From positions 9,061,501 through 9,125,500 of the forward strand of contig NZ_CP126980.1 of the NCBI RefSeq assembly GCF_030252345.1: a stretch of DNA of 64,000 nucleotides, in the 5' to 3' direction. This document shows positions 25,097-33,323 of the stretch, piece by piece. A program made the position numbers and the translations under genes. The notes beneath the pieces were generated by a model, which did not search any database, had not been told where the DNA came from, and worked only from the letters and a program-made list of their open reading frames with translations. Origin of the DNA: Actinoplanes oblitus. GTDB lineage: Bacteria; Actinomycetota; Actinomycetes; Mycobacteriales; Micromonosporaceae. Position 1 is the first letter of the stretch; each line of letters opens with the position of its first letter.

Positions 25097-26521
25097 ATGT
25101 TCGAATACGCACCGGCGCCCGAATCCCGCTCCGTCGTCTCCCTCGACTCCTCCTACGGACTGTTCATCGACGGCGCCTTCGACCCGGCCCGGGAGGGTGG
25201 CACCTTCAAGACGGTGAACCCGGCCTCCGAGGAGGTCCTCGCCGAGGTCGCCTCGGCCGGCCCGGAGGACGTCGACCGGGCGGTCGCGGCGGCCCGCCGC
25301 GCCTTCGGGCAGTGGTCCGCCCTGCCCGGGTCCGAACGGGCCAAGTACCTGTTCCGGATCGCCCGGATCATCCAGGAGCGATCCCGCGAACTGGCCGTCC
25401 TGGAGTCGCTGGACAACGGCAAGCCGATCCGGGAGTCGCGCGACGTCGACCTGCCGCTGGTCGCCGCGCACTTCTTCTACTACGCGGGCTGGGCCGACAA
25501 GCTGGCGTACGCCGGCTTCGGCCCGGACCCCCGCCCGATCGGCGTGGCCGGCCAGGTCATCCCGTGGAACTTCCCGCTGCTGATGCTGGCCTGGAAGATC
25601 GCACCGGCGCTGGCGACCGGCAACACCGTGGTGCTCAAGCCGGCCGAGACCACCCCGCTCTCCGCGCTCTTCTTCGCCGACGTGTGCCGGCAGGCCGAGC
25701 TGCCGCCGGGCGTGGTCAACATCGTCACCGGGGCCGGCGACACCGGGGCCTACCTGGTGGCCCACCCGGACGTCGACAAGGTGGCGTTCACCGGCTCGAC
25801 CGAGGTGGGCCGGGAGATCGCCCGGACGGTGGCCGGCACCGGCAAGCGGCTCAGCCTGGAGCTGGGCGGCAAGGCGGCGAACATCGTCTTCGACGACGCG
25901 CCGATCGACCAGGCGGTCGAGGGGATCGTCAACGGGATCTTCTTCAACCAGGGTCACGTCTGTTGCGCCGGGTCGCGCCTGCTGGTGCAGGAGTCCGTCG
26001 CCCAGGAGCTGCTGGAGTCCCTGAAACGGCGGATGAGCACGCTGCGGCTGGGCGACCCGCTGGACAAGAACACCGACATCGGCGCGATCAACTCAGCGGC
26101 GCAGTTGGCGCGCATCACCGAATTGACGGAAATCGGTGGGCAGGAGGGCGCGGAGCGCTGGTCGCCGGCCTGCGAGCTGCCCGACCGCGGGTTCTGGTTC
26201 GCGCCGACCATCTTTACCGGCGTGACCCAGGCGCACCGGATCGCCCGGGAGGAGATCTTCGGGCCGGTCCTGTCGGTGCTCACCTTCCGCACCCCGGCCG
26301 AGGCGATCGAGAAGGCGAACAACACGCCGTACGGGTTGTCCGCCGGCGTCTGGACCGAGAAGGGCTCCCAGATCCTGGCCGTCGCCGACAAGCTGCGCGC
26401 CGGGGTGGTCTGGGCCAACACGTTCAACAAGTTCGACCCGGCGTCGCCGTTCGGCGGTTACAAGGAGTCCGGTTACGGCCGGGAGGGTGGCCGGCACGGC
26501 CTGGAGGCGTACCTTGCCTAA
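25097..26521 (+). CDS. Aldehyde dehydrogenase (NAD(P)-dependent, full length)
   Basis: A 474-residue ALDH with all catalytic elements: GQVIPWNFPLLM, KPAETTPLSAL, GSTEVGREIA, the general-base glutamate in LELGGKAANIVF, the catalytic cysteine in GHVCCAGSRL, and EEIFGPVLSV. It oxidises an aldehyde to the acid; placed directly after deoC, acetaldehyde from deoxyribose-5-phosphate is a likely substrate. GTG codons at 25088 and 25091 are in frame just before the ATG at 25097 and cannot be excluded as starts; there is no strong ribosome site. Its last codons contain the ribosome site of the next gene. Confidence 0.93.
   Translation: MFEYAPAPESRSVVSLDSSYGLFIDGAFDPAREGGTFKTVNPASEEVLAEVASAGPEDVDRAVAAARRAFGQWSALPGSERAKYLFRIARIIQERSRELAVLESLDNGKPIRESRDVDLPLVAAHFFYYAGWADKLAYAGFGPDPRPIGVAGQVIPWNFPLLMLAWKIAPALATGNTVVLKPAETTPLSALFFADVCRQAELPPGVVNIVTGAGDTGAYLVAHPDVDKVAFTGSTEVGREIARTVAGTGKRLSLELGGKAANIVFDDAPIDQAVEGIVNGIFFNQGHVCCAGSRLLVQESVAQELLESLKRRMSTLRLGDPLDKNTDIGAINSAAQLARITELTEIGGQEGAERWSPACELPDRGFWFAPTIFTGVTQAHRIAREEIFGPVLSVLTFRTPAEAIEKANNTPYGLSAGVWTEKGSQILAVADKLRAGVVWANTFNKFDPASPFGGYKESGYGREGGRHGLEAYLA
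26503..26507 (+). promoter_or_regulatory. Ribosome binding site fixing a TTG start inside the ALDH gene end
   Basis: GGAGG, six bases before the TTG at 26514. The TTG overlaps the stop of the previous gene by eight bases, indicating translational coupling. Confidence 0.7.
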
Positions 26522-27359
26522 GACATCGAAGACGGCAGTGGTCGCGGAACCCACGCGACTGACCGTTCGCAAGACCTACAAGCTCTACATCGGCGGCAAG
26601 TTCCCGCGCAGCGAGTCAGGACGGACCTTCGTGGCAGACGGCGACAACGTGGCCCTCGCCTCGCGCAAGGACGCCCGTGACGCGGTGGTCGCGGCCCGGG
26701 CGGCGCAGGGCGGGTGGGCCGGTGCGACGGCGTACAACCGCGGCCAGGTGCTCTACCGGGTCGCCGAGATGCTGGAGGCGCGCCGGGCCGAGTTCGTCGC
26801 GCTGGGCGTCTCCGACACCGAGCTGAACGCCGCGGTGGACCGCTGGGTCTGGTACGCCGGCTGGTCCGACAAGATCGCCCAGGTGGCCGGCGGGGCCAAC
26901 CCGGTGGCCGGGCCGTTCTTCAACATCTCCGCGCCCGAGCCGACCGGCGTGGTCGCCGTGGTCGCCCCGGCCACGCTGCTCGGCCTGGTCAGCGTGATCG
27001 CCCCGGCGATAGTGACCGGGAACACCGCGGTGGTGCTGGCCGCCGACCCGCAGATCGCGATCACGCTGGCCGAGGTGTTCGCGACCTCGGACGTACCGGG
27101 CGGGGTGGTGAACATCCTCACCGGGCGCTACGCGGAGACCGCACCCTGGCTGGCCGCGCACGCCGACGTGAACGCGCTGGACCTGACCGGGGTGGAGCAC
27201 CCGGAACTGGCCGCCGAGCTGGAACGGGCCGCCGCCGGCACGCTGAAACGGGTGATCCGGCCCGCCACCGGTGCGGTGGATTTCTTCGCCGACCCCGGTC
27301 TGCAACCCATCACCGCGTTGTTGGAGACCAAGACGGTCTGGCATCCGAAGGGTTACTAG
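26514..27359 (+). CDS. Half-length aldehyde dehydrogenase-like protein without catalytic cysteine
   Basis: A 281-residue protein similar to the N-terminal, cofactor-binding half of aldehyde dehydrogenases: KTYKLYIGGKFPRSESG, AAQGGWAGATAYNRGQVLYR, VWYAGWSDK, PEPTGVVAVVAPATLLGL and GGVVNILTG. It ends before the catalytic region; there is no Cys loop and no E-IFGP motif. The frame is intact and the codon use normal, so it looks maintained rather than decayed. Immediate coupling to the full-length ALDH (TTG start overlapping its stop) suggests the two form a complex in which this chain is structural or regulatory. It could also be a remnant of a second ALDH. Confidence 0.85.
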   Translation: MPKTSKTAVVAEPTRLTVRKTYKLYIGGKFPRSESGRTFVADGDNVALASRKDARDAVVAARAAQGGWAGATAYNRGQVLYRVAEMLEARRAEFVALGVSDTELNAAVDRWVWYAGWSDKIAQVAGGANPVAGPFFNISAPEPTGVVAVVAPATLLGLVSVIAPAIVTGNTAVVLAADPQIAITLAEVFATSDVPGGVVNILTGRYAETAPWLAAHADVNALDLTGVEHPELAAELERAAAGTLKRVIRPATGAVDFFADPGLQPITALLETKTVWHPKGY

Positions 27360-27473
27360 ACCCGCGCTGAGGAAAGTGGAGGGGACGGGGCCGCTGTCAC
27401 ACAGCGTTGCGGACTAGGGTATGTGCCCGTAGTCACCCGTCCGCCCACCCCCAGATCAACCCGGAGGTCAACC

Positions 27474-28358
27474 GTGACCAGCCAGTCCGACGAGCCCGAG
27501 GCGTCCGCGCCGGTGGCCGAGAAGTCCTCAGCGGAAGGACTCAACGGGCGTGAGCTCTGGGACGAGGTCCGCGTCGAGCCGGTCGAGATCGCTCTCCCCG
27601 GCAGTGTCGGCCTGACCCTCCGGGCGTACCGGAAGGTCTCCGAGCTGACCCCGACCGAGATCGAGGCCGAGGAGGACGACCTCTTCGACGCGCGCAAGCG
27701 CGCCGCCCTCGACGAGGACGGCGAGGAGGGGATCATCGTCGACGAGGAGTACGAGGCGCTCCTCTCCGATGACGACGACGCGGACGCGAAGTCCGGCGAC
27801 GAGACGTCCGAGAAATCCGAAGGTTCCGACGCCGCCGACGAGACGGAGGAGGCCAAGGCCCAGCCGGATGACGAGGAAGTACCCATGTTCCTCAGTCACA
27901 AGGGCCGGTTGCTCGCCTTCAAGAACGCCGAGTCGCTGGTCTCCTTCATTCGTTCGGGTGCTCCGCACGATCTCGCACAATTGGACACCTGGGGCGACCT
28001 CGCGGAGCGGGTACAGTCGAGCGACATCGACCCGCTGCCGGAGGAGCGCTACGAACTCGACCTCGTGGTGGAGAACCTGCGCGGCGGGCACGACACGTGG
28101 GATCTGCCGTTGCTGATCGCCGCCGGCGAGGTGGCCCGGGATCTGGGGTATGCCCTCCGGCTCAAGCCGGTGATCCTGGCGCTGTCCCCCGGCTCCCCGC
28201 TCGACGACCTGGACGAATCGCTGCGTGCCGCGCAGACCGGTGGGATGGGCGGTTTCTTCGGTCGCCGGCGACTGAAGAAAATCGGGGCACAACAGGCGAG
28301 TCTCGGCTGGCGTTCGGTGATCGGCAAGATCTCTGCTGCTGTGGACTGGCGTGACTGA
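27474..28358 (+). CDS. Acidic protein of unknown function
   Basis: A 294-residue protein I do not recognise. The N-terminal part (about 25-70) has ELWDEVRVEPVEIALPGSVG. Residues about 70-140 are strongly acidic, rich in Asp, Glu and Ser, and probably disordered. The C-terminal part is folded: VPMFLSHKGRLLAFKNAESL, LAQLDTWGDLAERV and DLVVENLRGG. It ends in a basic segment near GRRRLKKIG. No membrane segment or signal peptide. The GTG at 27474 is supported by GGAGGT five bases upstream. The next gene begins 64 bases after its stop on the same strand, so the two likely form an operon. Confidence 0.8.
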   Translation: MTSQSDEPEASAPVAEKSSAEGLNGRELWDEVRVEPVEIALPGSVGLTLRAYRKVSELTPTEIEAEEDDLFDARKRAALDEDGEEGIIVDEEYEALLSDDDDADAKSGDETSEKSEGSDAADETEEAKAQPDDEEVPMFLSHKGRLLAFKNAESLVSFIRSGAPHDLAQLDTWGDLAERVQSSDIDPLPEERYELDLVVENLRGGHDTWDLPLLIAAGEVARDLGYALRLKPVILALSPGSPLDDLDESLRAAQTGGMGGFFGRRRLKKIGAQQASLGWRSVIGKISAAVDWRD

Positions 28359-28409
28359 CCGATTACCAGGGAACATCAGTCCTTGGCCACAGAGAAGCAC
28401 TCCCGGGGA

Positions 28410-28415
28410 GGAGGA
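28410..28415 (+). promoter_or_regulatory. Ribosome binding site fixing the start of the IS110-like/conservon-tail gene
   Basis: GGAGGA, seven bases before the GTG at 28423. An earlier in-frame GTG at 28351 has no such site. Confidence 0.7.
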
Positions 28416-28422
28416 CGACGCC

Positions 28423-30717
28423 GTGGCGCTCGTGCGCGTGTACTGCGGTCTGGCGTCGGCTGATGATTCGGTGCGTTCGGCCTCGGCCGCGCCGCTGACC
28501 ATCGCCGTGGTGGATGACGCGGGCCGGCTGCTCGGCGTCCACGAGATCAGCGACGATCCGGCGGGTTATGCCTCGCTGGGGACGCTCCTCGTGGAACGGA
28601 CGACGGGTTTCGGCGACGCGGCGGTGGCCGCCGACAGTGACGACCACGTCGTCACCTCGCTGCTCACCGCCGCCGGCCGGCCGCTGGTCGTGGTCGACGA
28701 CGACGACGCGGACGACTTCGCCGAGCGCTTCTCGGACGACGACTCCCCGGAGGAGATGAACGCCCCGGCCGCCGCCCGGCGGGCGGTCGGGCTGGCCCGG
28801 GCCTTGCAGGCCGGCGCGATCGCCGCGGTGACCCTGCCCGCGCCGCGCGAGCTGGTCAGCTACAAGCCGGTGCTGGCCGCCCACGTGGCCATGCTGGTCG
28901 GGCGGAACGCGGCGGCCGTCGCCCTGCGCGAGGTGCTCCGCGAGCTCTACCCGGCCGCCCTGCGCGCCTACCCGGATCCGGCGCACCCGCTGGCCATGGC
29001 GGTCCTGGAGGCGATCCCCGAGCCCGGCCGGCTGACCGGCCGGGGCGGTGACCCGGCGCACGCCGCGCAGGAGATCGCCGGCACGCTGACCCGGTCCGGC
29101 GCCGGCCACGAGGACCAGGTGGTCGCCGCGGTCACCGCGCTCCAGGTGGCGATCAGCGAGTCGCCGCGCCGCGGCGGCGTCAACAAGTCGCTGGCCCCGG
29201 CCGCCGCCGAGGCGGTCCGGCATGCCATCGCCGCGGTCCGCACCTGCGACGAGGCGTGCTCGGCCCTGGTCGGCACACTCACCGCCCGGACCGGCCTCCC
29301 GGCCACCGAGCCGAACGTCGGCCGTCGCGCCGCTCGCCGGGCCGCCGAGCCGGCCGGGCTGCCGCCGGCGCCCGCCGCGGCGCCGGAGACCCCGTCCCGG
29401 TTCGGCCGTCGCGGCCGTCCCGAGCCGGCCGTCGCCGGCCTGGGCAACGGCCCGGCCACCCCGCAGCCGCTGAACGCTCCGCCGGTCGCCCCGGACCCGA
29501 TCGCGCCGCCGCCGGTGGCCCCGGCCGCGGCCAACGGGCTTCCCGGCCGGGCCGGCACGCCGGGCAACCGGCCGGTGTCGGTGCCGCCGCCCCCGCCGGG
29601 CATGACGCCGATCACCCCGGGGACCCGGCCGGTGCCGGGCACCCGGACCCCGGCCATCCCGTCGACACCGGTCTCGCCGGCGGCCCGCAACCCGATCTCC
29701 CCCGCGGCCCGCAACCCGATCTCGCCGGCCGGCTCGCCGAGCCCGGCCGACGCGGGCGAGCCGTTCCGCGCCACGCTCACCCACGCCGAGCTCAACCGGG
29801 CGCGGGCCGAGCGGCAGCGCACCGTCATCCCGGCCCGGCCGAACACGCGGACCACCCCGCCGCCCGCCGCGGCGAACGGGACACCCGCGAGCCCGACCGA
29901 CTTCAGCCTGCCGATGCCGGCGCCGCGTCCCGCCCAGGAGACCGCGGAGCCGGGTTCCCGGGCGAACTGGCCGCTGCTCAACAACGGCGGCGACGACGCG
30001 GCGCTCACCCCGCCGCCCGTCTCGGCCGCCGCCTCGGTCAGCCCGGCCGGTGACGGCGAGAGCCGGGTGCGCCCGCCGTGGCAGGACATGCCGAAGGAGC
30101 CGCCGGCCCTGCGCCTGGTGGAGTCCCAGCTCAACGGTGGTGGCCGAGCCAAGCTGCCGGGTCTCGACCAGATCGGCGAGCCGCCCTCGCTGCGGGTCGT
30201 CGACGGTGGCGGCCGCGGTGTCGACAGCCTGCCGACCCGGGTCACCGCGCTGGACCGGAGCGCCACCCCGCCGGTCCCGTCGGACAGCAGCGACGGCGAT
30301 CTGCTGATCTTCGCGGCCGCCCGGTCCGCCTGGTTCACCGGCGGCCCCGGCGACTCGGGCAGCGTCGACTGGGCCAACCCGAACGACAGCGGCTGGCGTG
30401 CCGCGGAGAAAGCGGCCACCCCGGCCGTCGCCGCGGAGACCTCAGCCGGCCTGCCCAAGCGGGTGCCCCAGGCCAACCTGGTGCCCGGCTCCCCGCTGCG
30501 CGAGGAGCGCCCGCTGCGGATCGTCCGGGACGCGGCGTCGATCGCCGCGCACACCACCGGCTACTTCCGCGGCTGGCGGCGTGGTCAGGAGATCGGCGGG
30601 TTCGCGATGGGTGGCCGCCCGGGGCGCGAGGCGGCCGGCGGGTGGGACTTCACCCGGGACCGCGAGGGCGCCGACGAGTACCGCAACAACGGCGCCGGTT
30701 ACGGCGGCGGTCGCTGA
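28423..30717 (+). CDS. IS110-transposase-like domain (altered active site) fused to a Pro-rich linker and a conservon-kinase-like tail
   Basis: A 764-residue protein in three parts. Residues 1-200 follow the layout of the DEDD domain of IS110 transposases: VRVYCGL, VVDDAGRLLGVHEISDDPAG, LTAAGRPL and VLRELYPAALRAYPD. The usual first acid (CGID) reads CGLA (A11), the Glu position reads Asp (D71), and no SD..DA pair follows. The IS110 C-terminal serine domain is missing; about 400 Pro/Ala-rich residues follow. Residues 627-722 (LLIF, SAWFT, GW.AA.KA, TSAGLPKRVPQANLVPG, FRGWRRGQ) match the tail of the conservon sensor kinase at 33.3 kb (residues 1003-1159). This reads as a domesticated, probably non-transposing protein tied to conservon signalling. 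The gene ends before a strong terminator. Confidence 0.72.
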   Translation: MALVRVYCGLASADDSVRSASAAPLTIAVVDDAGRLLGVHEISDDPAGYASLGTLLVERTTGFGDAAVAADSDDHVVTSLLTAAGRPLVVVDDDDADDFAERFSDDDSPEEMNAPAAARRAVGLARALQAGAIAAVTLPAPRELVSYKPVLAAHVAMLVGRNAAAVALREVLRELYPAALRAYPDPAHPLAMAVLEAIPEPGRLTGRGGDPAHAAQEIAGTLTRSGAGHEDQVVAAVTALQVAISESPRRGGVNKSLAPAAAEAVRHAIAAVRTCDEACSALVGTLTARTGLPATEPNVGRRAARRAAEPAGLPPAPAAAPETPSRFGRRGRPEPAVAGLGNGPATPQPLNAPPVAPDPIAPPPVAPAAANGLPGRAGTPGNRPVSVPPPPPGMTPITPGTRPVPGTRTPAIPSTPVSPAARNPISPAARNPISPAGSPSPADAGEPFRATLTHAELNRARAERQRTVIPARPNTRTTPPPAAANGTPASPTDFSLPMPAPRPAQETAEPGSRANWPLLNNGGDDAALTPPPVSAAASVSPAGDGESRVRPPWQDMPKEPPALRLVESQLNGGGRAKLPGLDQIGEPPSLRVVDGGGRGVDSLPTRVTALDRSATPPVPSDSSDGDLLIFAAARSAWFTGGPGDSGSVDWANPNDSGWRAAEKAATPAVAAETSAGLPKRVPQANLVPGSPLREERPLRIVRDAASIAAHTTGYFRGWRRGQEIGGFAMGGRPGREAAGGWDFTRDREGADEYRNNGAGYGGGR

Positions 30718-30730
30718 GGGACCGACTCCA

Positions 30731-30766
30731 CGAGGCCGGGTCCGCCTTCGGGCGGGCCCGGCCTCG
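30731..30766 (+). terminator. Strong terminator hairpin with UUCG loop
   Basis: A 16-base stem (30731-30746 with 30751-30766, one G.U pair) closed by the stable TTCG tetraloop lies 14 bases after the stop at 30717, followed by TTGTTCG. It ends the two-gene unit from 27.5 kb. Confidence 0.85.
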
Positions 30767-30833
30767 TTGTTCGTCACGGGACGGCAGCCACCCGCCGGAA
30801 CGCTGCCGCTTCGTCGCCCGGCAGGCTTCCTCC

Positions 30834-31526
30834 ATGCGAGCCATCGTCTTCGATTTCTTCGGTACGCTCACCGACCCGGCCGCCGAGAGGGACCGGCTAG
30901 CCGCGTTCGCCGCGACCGCGCGGTCCCTGGGCGTGCCGGTCGACAGGTTCACCGCCGCGATGACGGGTTCCTTCCCGCGGCGGATCGTCGGCGCCCACGG
31001 CGGTACCCGGGACACCCTGCTGGCGATGGCCCGGTCCTGCGGGGCGGAACCGAACGACGACCGCCTGACGGCCGCGGTCAGCATCCACCACGCGGGCGCT
31101 GAGATCGTTCGCAGGCCCCGTCCGGAGGCCCTGGGGGTACTGGATGGGCTACGGGCGGAGGGGTATCTTCTCGGGCTTCTGAGCGACTGTTCGAGTGAGC
31201 TCGTCGAGGCGTGGCCGGCGACGCCGTACGCGTCCCGGATCGACGTCCCGGTCTTCTCCTGGCGGGAGCGGTGCCGCAAGCCGGACCCGCGCCTCTACGC
31301 GACGGTGGCCGAGCGGCTCGGCGTCCGGGCCGCGGAGTGCTGGTTCGTCGGCGACGGGGGCAGCCGGGAGTTGGACGGCGCCCGCCGGGCCGGGATGCGA
31401 CCGGTGCTGGTGACCAACGTTGCCTACCCGGACGCCCGGCAGCTGCGCACCGACCCGGACGCCTTTCTCCCGGATCATCGGATCCCGGACCTGTCCGCCC
31501 TTCCGGCGCTGTTCACCCATCCCTGA
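30834..31526 (+). CDS. HAD-superfamily hydrolase
   Basis: A 230-residue haloacid-dehalogenase-type phosphatase. Motif I is IVFDFFGTLTD, with the second Asp replaced by Phe-Gly-Thr as in many HAD subfamily IA members; motif II is the serine of LLSDCSSE; motif III is the lysine in CRKPDPRLYATVAERLG; motif IV is FVGDGGSRELDGARRAGM. A helical cap lies between motifs I and II. It probably removes phosphate from a small metabolite; substrate unknown. ATG start at 30834 after the terminator of the previous unit; weak ribosome site. It is convergent with the conservon operon across a repeat-rich gap. Confidence 0.88.
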   Translation: MRAIVFDFFGTLTDPAAERDRLAAFAATARSLGVPVDRFTAAMTGSFPRRIVGAHGGTRDTLLAMARSCGAEPNDDRLTAAVSIHHAGAEIVRRPRPEALGVLDGLRAEGYLLGLLSDCSSELVEAWPATPYASRIDVPVFSWRERCRKPDPRLYATVAERLGVRAAECWFVGDGGSRELDGARRAGMRPVLVTNVAYPDARQLRTDPDAFLPDHRIPDLSALPALFTHP

Positions 31527-31610
31527 CCGCCAGCCGAACCGGCGGCCGGGCTCGGGGCTCGGGGTCTGGAGGCTGGCAGCCGAGCGCCGGAGCCCGGGGG
31601 ACGGAAACCG

Positions 31611-31712
31611 GGGGCCGAGGTTCGGGGGGCCGAGGTTCTCGGCGGCCGAAGTTCGAGGGCCGAGGCCGAGGGCCGGGGTTCGAGGGCTGCGGGCCGAGGT
31701 TCGAGGGCCGGG
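31611..31712. repeat. Degenerate short tandem repeat, unit near GGCCGAGGTTCGAG
   Basis: Within the 330-base gap between the HAD gene and the conservon, a unit close to GGCCGAGGTTCGAG recurs with changes about six times (for example at 31614, 31629, 31643, 31691). The copies vary in length by several bases. The stretch is G-rich on the plus strand and could fold as hairpins. No gene is supported here. Confidence 0.6.
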
Positions 31713-31812
31713 AGCGGGGTCCGGGTCGGAGCCGCCTGTCCACCGCCGACCGCCCCCATTCGTCACGCAGGGTCGTCGATCGGATGCGGGAAGTGCCTGT
31801 CCGAGAGCGCGC

Positions 31813-31847
31813 GAAAGCCCCGCTCCGACCAGCGGAGCGGGGCTTTC
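31813..31847 (-). terminator. Terminator of the conservon operon
   Basis: A perfect 15-base stem (31813-31827 with 31833-31847) with loop ACCAG and A/T-rich stem ends (GAAAG/CTTTC) lies 10 bases after the stop of the GTPase gene. It would also stop transcripts coming from the HAD gene. Confidence 0.85.
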
Positions 31848-31856
31848 ACCGATTCG

Positions 31857-32468
31857 TCAGGCGGGGGCGACCGCGCGCGTGCGACGCATCGTCAGCACAT
31901 ACTCCACCAGGGAGATGAGGACGTTCTTCGTCGACTCACGGTTGCGGGCGTCGCAGCTCACCACCGGCACGTCGCTCGAGATCGCCAGCGCGTCCCGAAC
32001 GTCCTGCGGGTTGTGGTACTGCATGCCGTCGAAGCAGTTGATCGCTACCAGGTACGGCAGGCGACGGTGTTCGAAGAAGTCGATGGCGGCGAAGCAGTCG
32101 GCGAGCCGACGCGTGTCCACCATGACCACCGCACCGATCGCACCCCGGACCAGCTCGTCCCACATGAACCAGAACCGGGTCTGGCCGGGGGTGCCGAACA
32201 GGTACAGGATCAGGTCGCGATCGATGCTGATCCGGCCGAAGTCCATGGCGACGGTGGTGGTCATCTTGCCCGGCACCTGCCGGTTGTCATCGACGCCCAC
32301 ACCGGCCGAGGTCATGATCGCCTCGGTGGTCAGTGGGGTGATCTCCGAGACCGAGCCCACCAGCGTCGTCTTACCGACGCCGAAGCCACCGGCGATGACA
32401 ATCTTCGCCGATGTCACGCGTCCGCCCGCAGCGGGACGTTGCGACATGTCAGAGCCTGCGAAGTCCAC
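31857..32468 (-). CDS. Conservon GTP-binding protein (CvnD-like)
   Basis: A 203-residue small GTPase-like protein. The Walker A loop is GGFGVGKTTLVG; then VAMDFGRI, the switch II-like LYLFGTPGQTRFWFMWDELV and a base-specificity region INCFDG in place of NKxD. This is the fourth member of the actinomycete conservon and is thought to act with the Roadblock protein as a signalling switch at the membrane. The GTG at 32468, giving MDFAGSDM, is chosen because GGAAAGGG lies six bases upstream and relatives begin with MDFA; an ATG at 32447 is the alternative. It overlaps the DUF742 gene by 20 bases. Confidence 0.93.
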   Translation of the reverse strand: MDFAGSDMSQRPAAGGRVTSAKIVIAGGFGVGKTTLVGSVSEITPLTTEAIMTSAGVGVDDNRQVPGKMTTTVAMDFGRISIDRDLILYLFGTPGQTRFWFMWDELVRGAIGAVVMVDTRRLADCFAAIDFFEHRRLPYLVAINCFDGMQYHNPQDVRDALAISSDVPVVSCDARNRESTKNVLISLVEYVLTMRRTRAVAPA

Positions 32469-32835
32469 TCAGCACCCTTTCCAGCAGTTCCGTGCCTACC
32501 GCGTCGGTCTCGTCCTCTAGCGAGGTGGGCTCGTACACCGCGAGCAGGCCGTCAGAGGCCATGTCGGCGACGATCACACGTGCCACACCGAGCGGCAGTT
32601 GCATGCGTGCGGCGATCTCGGCCAGCGACTGAACTCTGCCGCCGTCGCACATCGCCGCGATGTACTGATGCTCGCTTCCACCCTGCCCGCCGCGGATCAT
32701 CCCAGATCGGCCGCGCACGGTTGTCTCGACCAGCGCTTCCAGCGCTATCTCAAGTTTGGGCCGGGTTCGACCACGGGTCACGGCATACGGCCTGACCAGC
32801 GCGCCGGTCGGCTCATCGCGTTCAGGCATTGTCAC
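32449..32835 (-). CDS. DUF742 protein (CvnC-like)
   Basis: A 128-residue conservon protein: LVRPYAVTRGRTRP, then a winged-helix-like C-terminal part with SLAEIAARMQLPLGVARVIV and DGLLAVYEP. Family members are cytosolic and lie between the Roadblock and GTPase genes; DNA binding is suggested by the fold but unproven. Three starts are in frame (TTG 32841, GTG 32835, ATG 32829). GGAGG at 32844-32848 sits eight bases before the GTG, which is therefore preferred. 83 bases separate it from the upstream Roadblock gene. Confidence 0.92.
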   Translation of the reverse strand: MTMPERDEPTGALVRPYAVTRGRTRPKLEIALEALVETTVRGRSGMIRGGQGGSEHQYIAAMCDGGRVQSLAEIAARMQLPLGVARVIVADMASDGLLAVYEPTSLEDETDAVGTELLERVLSGLRRL

Positions 32836-32918
32836 CGTCAACCCCTCCCTCGGCCACTCGAAGTGTATTGGTTCTCAAGTTTTTGGACAGTAGCCGGATG
32901 GGCCGGCTCACCGCGCCT

Positions 32919-33323
32919 TCAGCCCAGCACCCCGGCCGCCGACCGCGGCGCGGGGGTCAGCGCCTCACCGACGCGGTCGACCAGCAGGGCCATCTCGTAG
33001 CCCACCTGACCGACGTCGCAGCTGCGAGCCGCGAGCACCGCGAACGAGGAACCATCGGAAATGGACATCAGGAACAGGAACCCATTGTCCATCTCCACGA
33101 CCGTCTGCAGAACAGCACCACCCTCGAAGCACCGGGCGGCGCCCTGGGTCAGGCTGACCAGCCCGGACGCGATCGCTGCGAGCTGGTCCGCACGGTCCCG
33201 GGGGAGGTCCCGCGAGGCCGCCAGGAGCAGGCCGTCGGCGGAGACCGCGATCGCGTGCGCGACCCCGGGAACGCGGTCAGCAAAGTTGGCCAGAAGCCAA
33301 CCGAGATCCTGCGTAGATGTCAT
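32919..33323 (-). CDS. Roadblock/LC7 domain protein (CvnB-like)
   Basis: A 134-residue Roadblock protein: [54 protein letters not shown] and [10 protein letters not shown] cover the whole fold. In conservons it partners the GTPase as a likely nucleotide-exchange or GAP-type regulator and receives input from the kinase. Its ATG overlaps the kinase stop (ATGA), so the two are translationally coupled. Confidence 0.94.
   Translation of the reverse strand: MTSTQDLGWLLANFADRVPGVAHAIAVSADGLLLAASRDLPRDRADQLAAIASGLVSLTQGAARCFEGGAVLQTVVEMDNGFLFLMSISDGSSFAVLAARSCDVGQVGYEMALLVDRVGEALTPAPRSAAGVLG

Noticed and set aside
28423..30717. An active IS110 insertion sequence
   Set aside because: The C-terminal serine domain is missing, the DEDD residues are altered, the protein has a conservon-type tail, and no element ends or second copy are seen.
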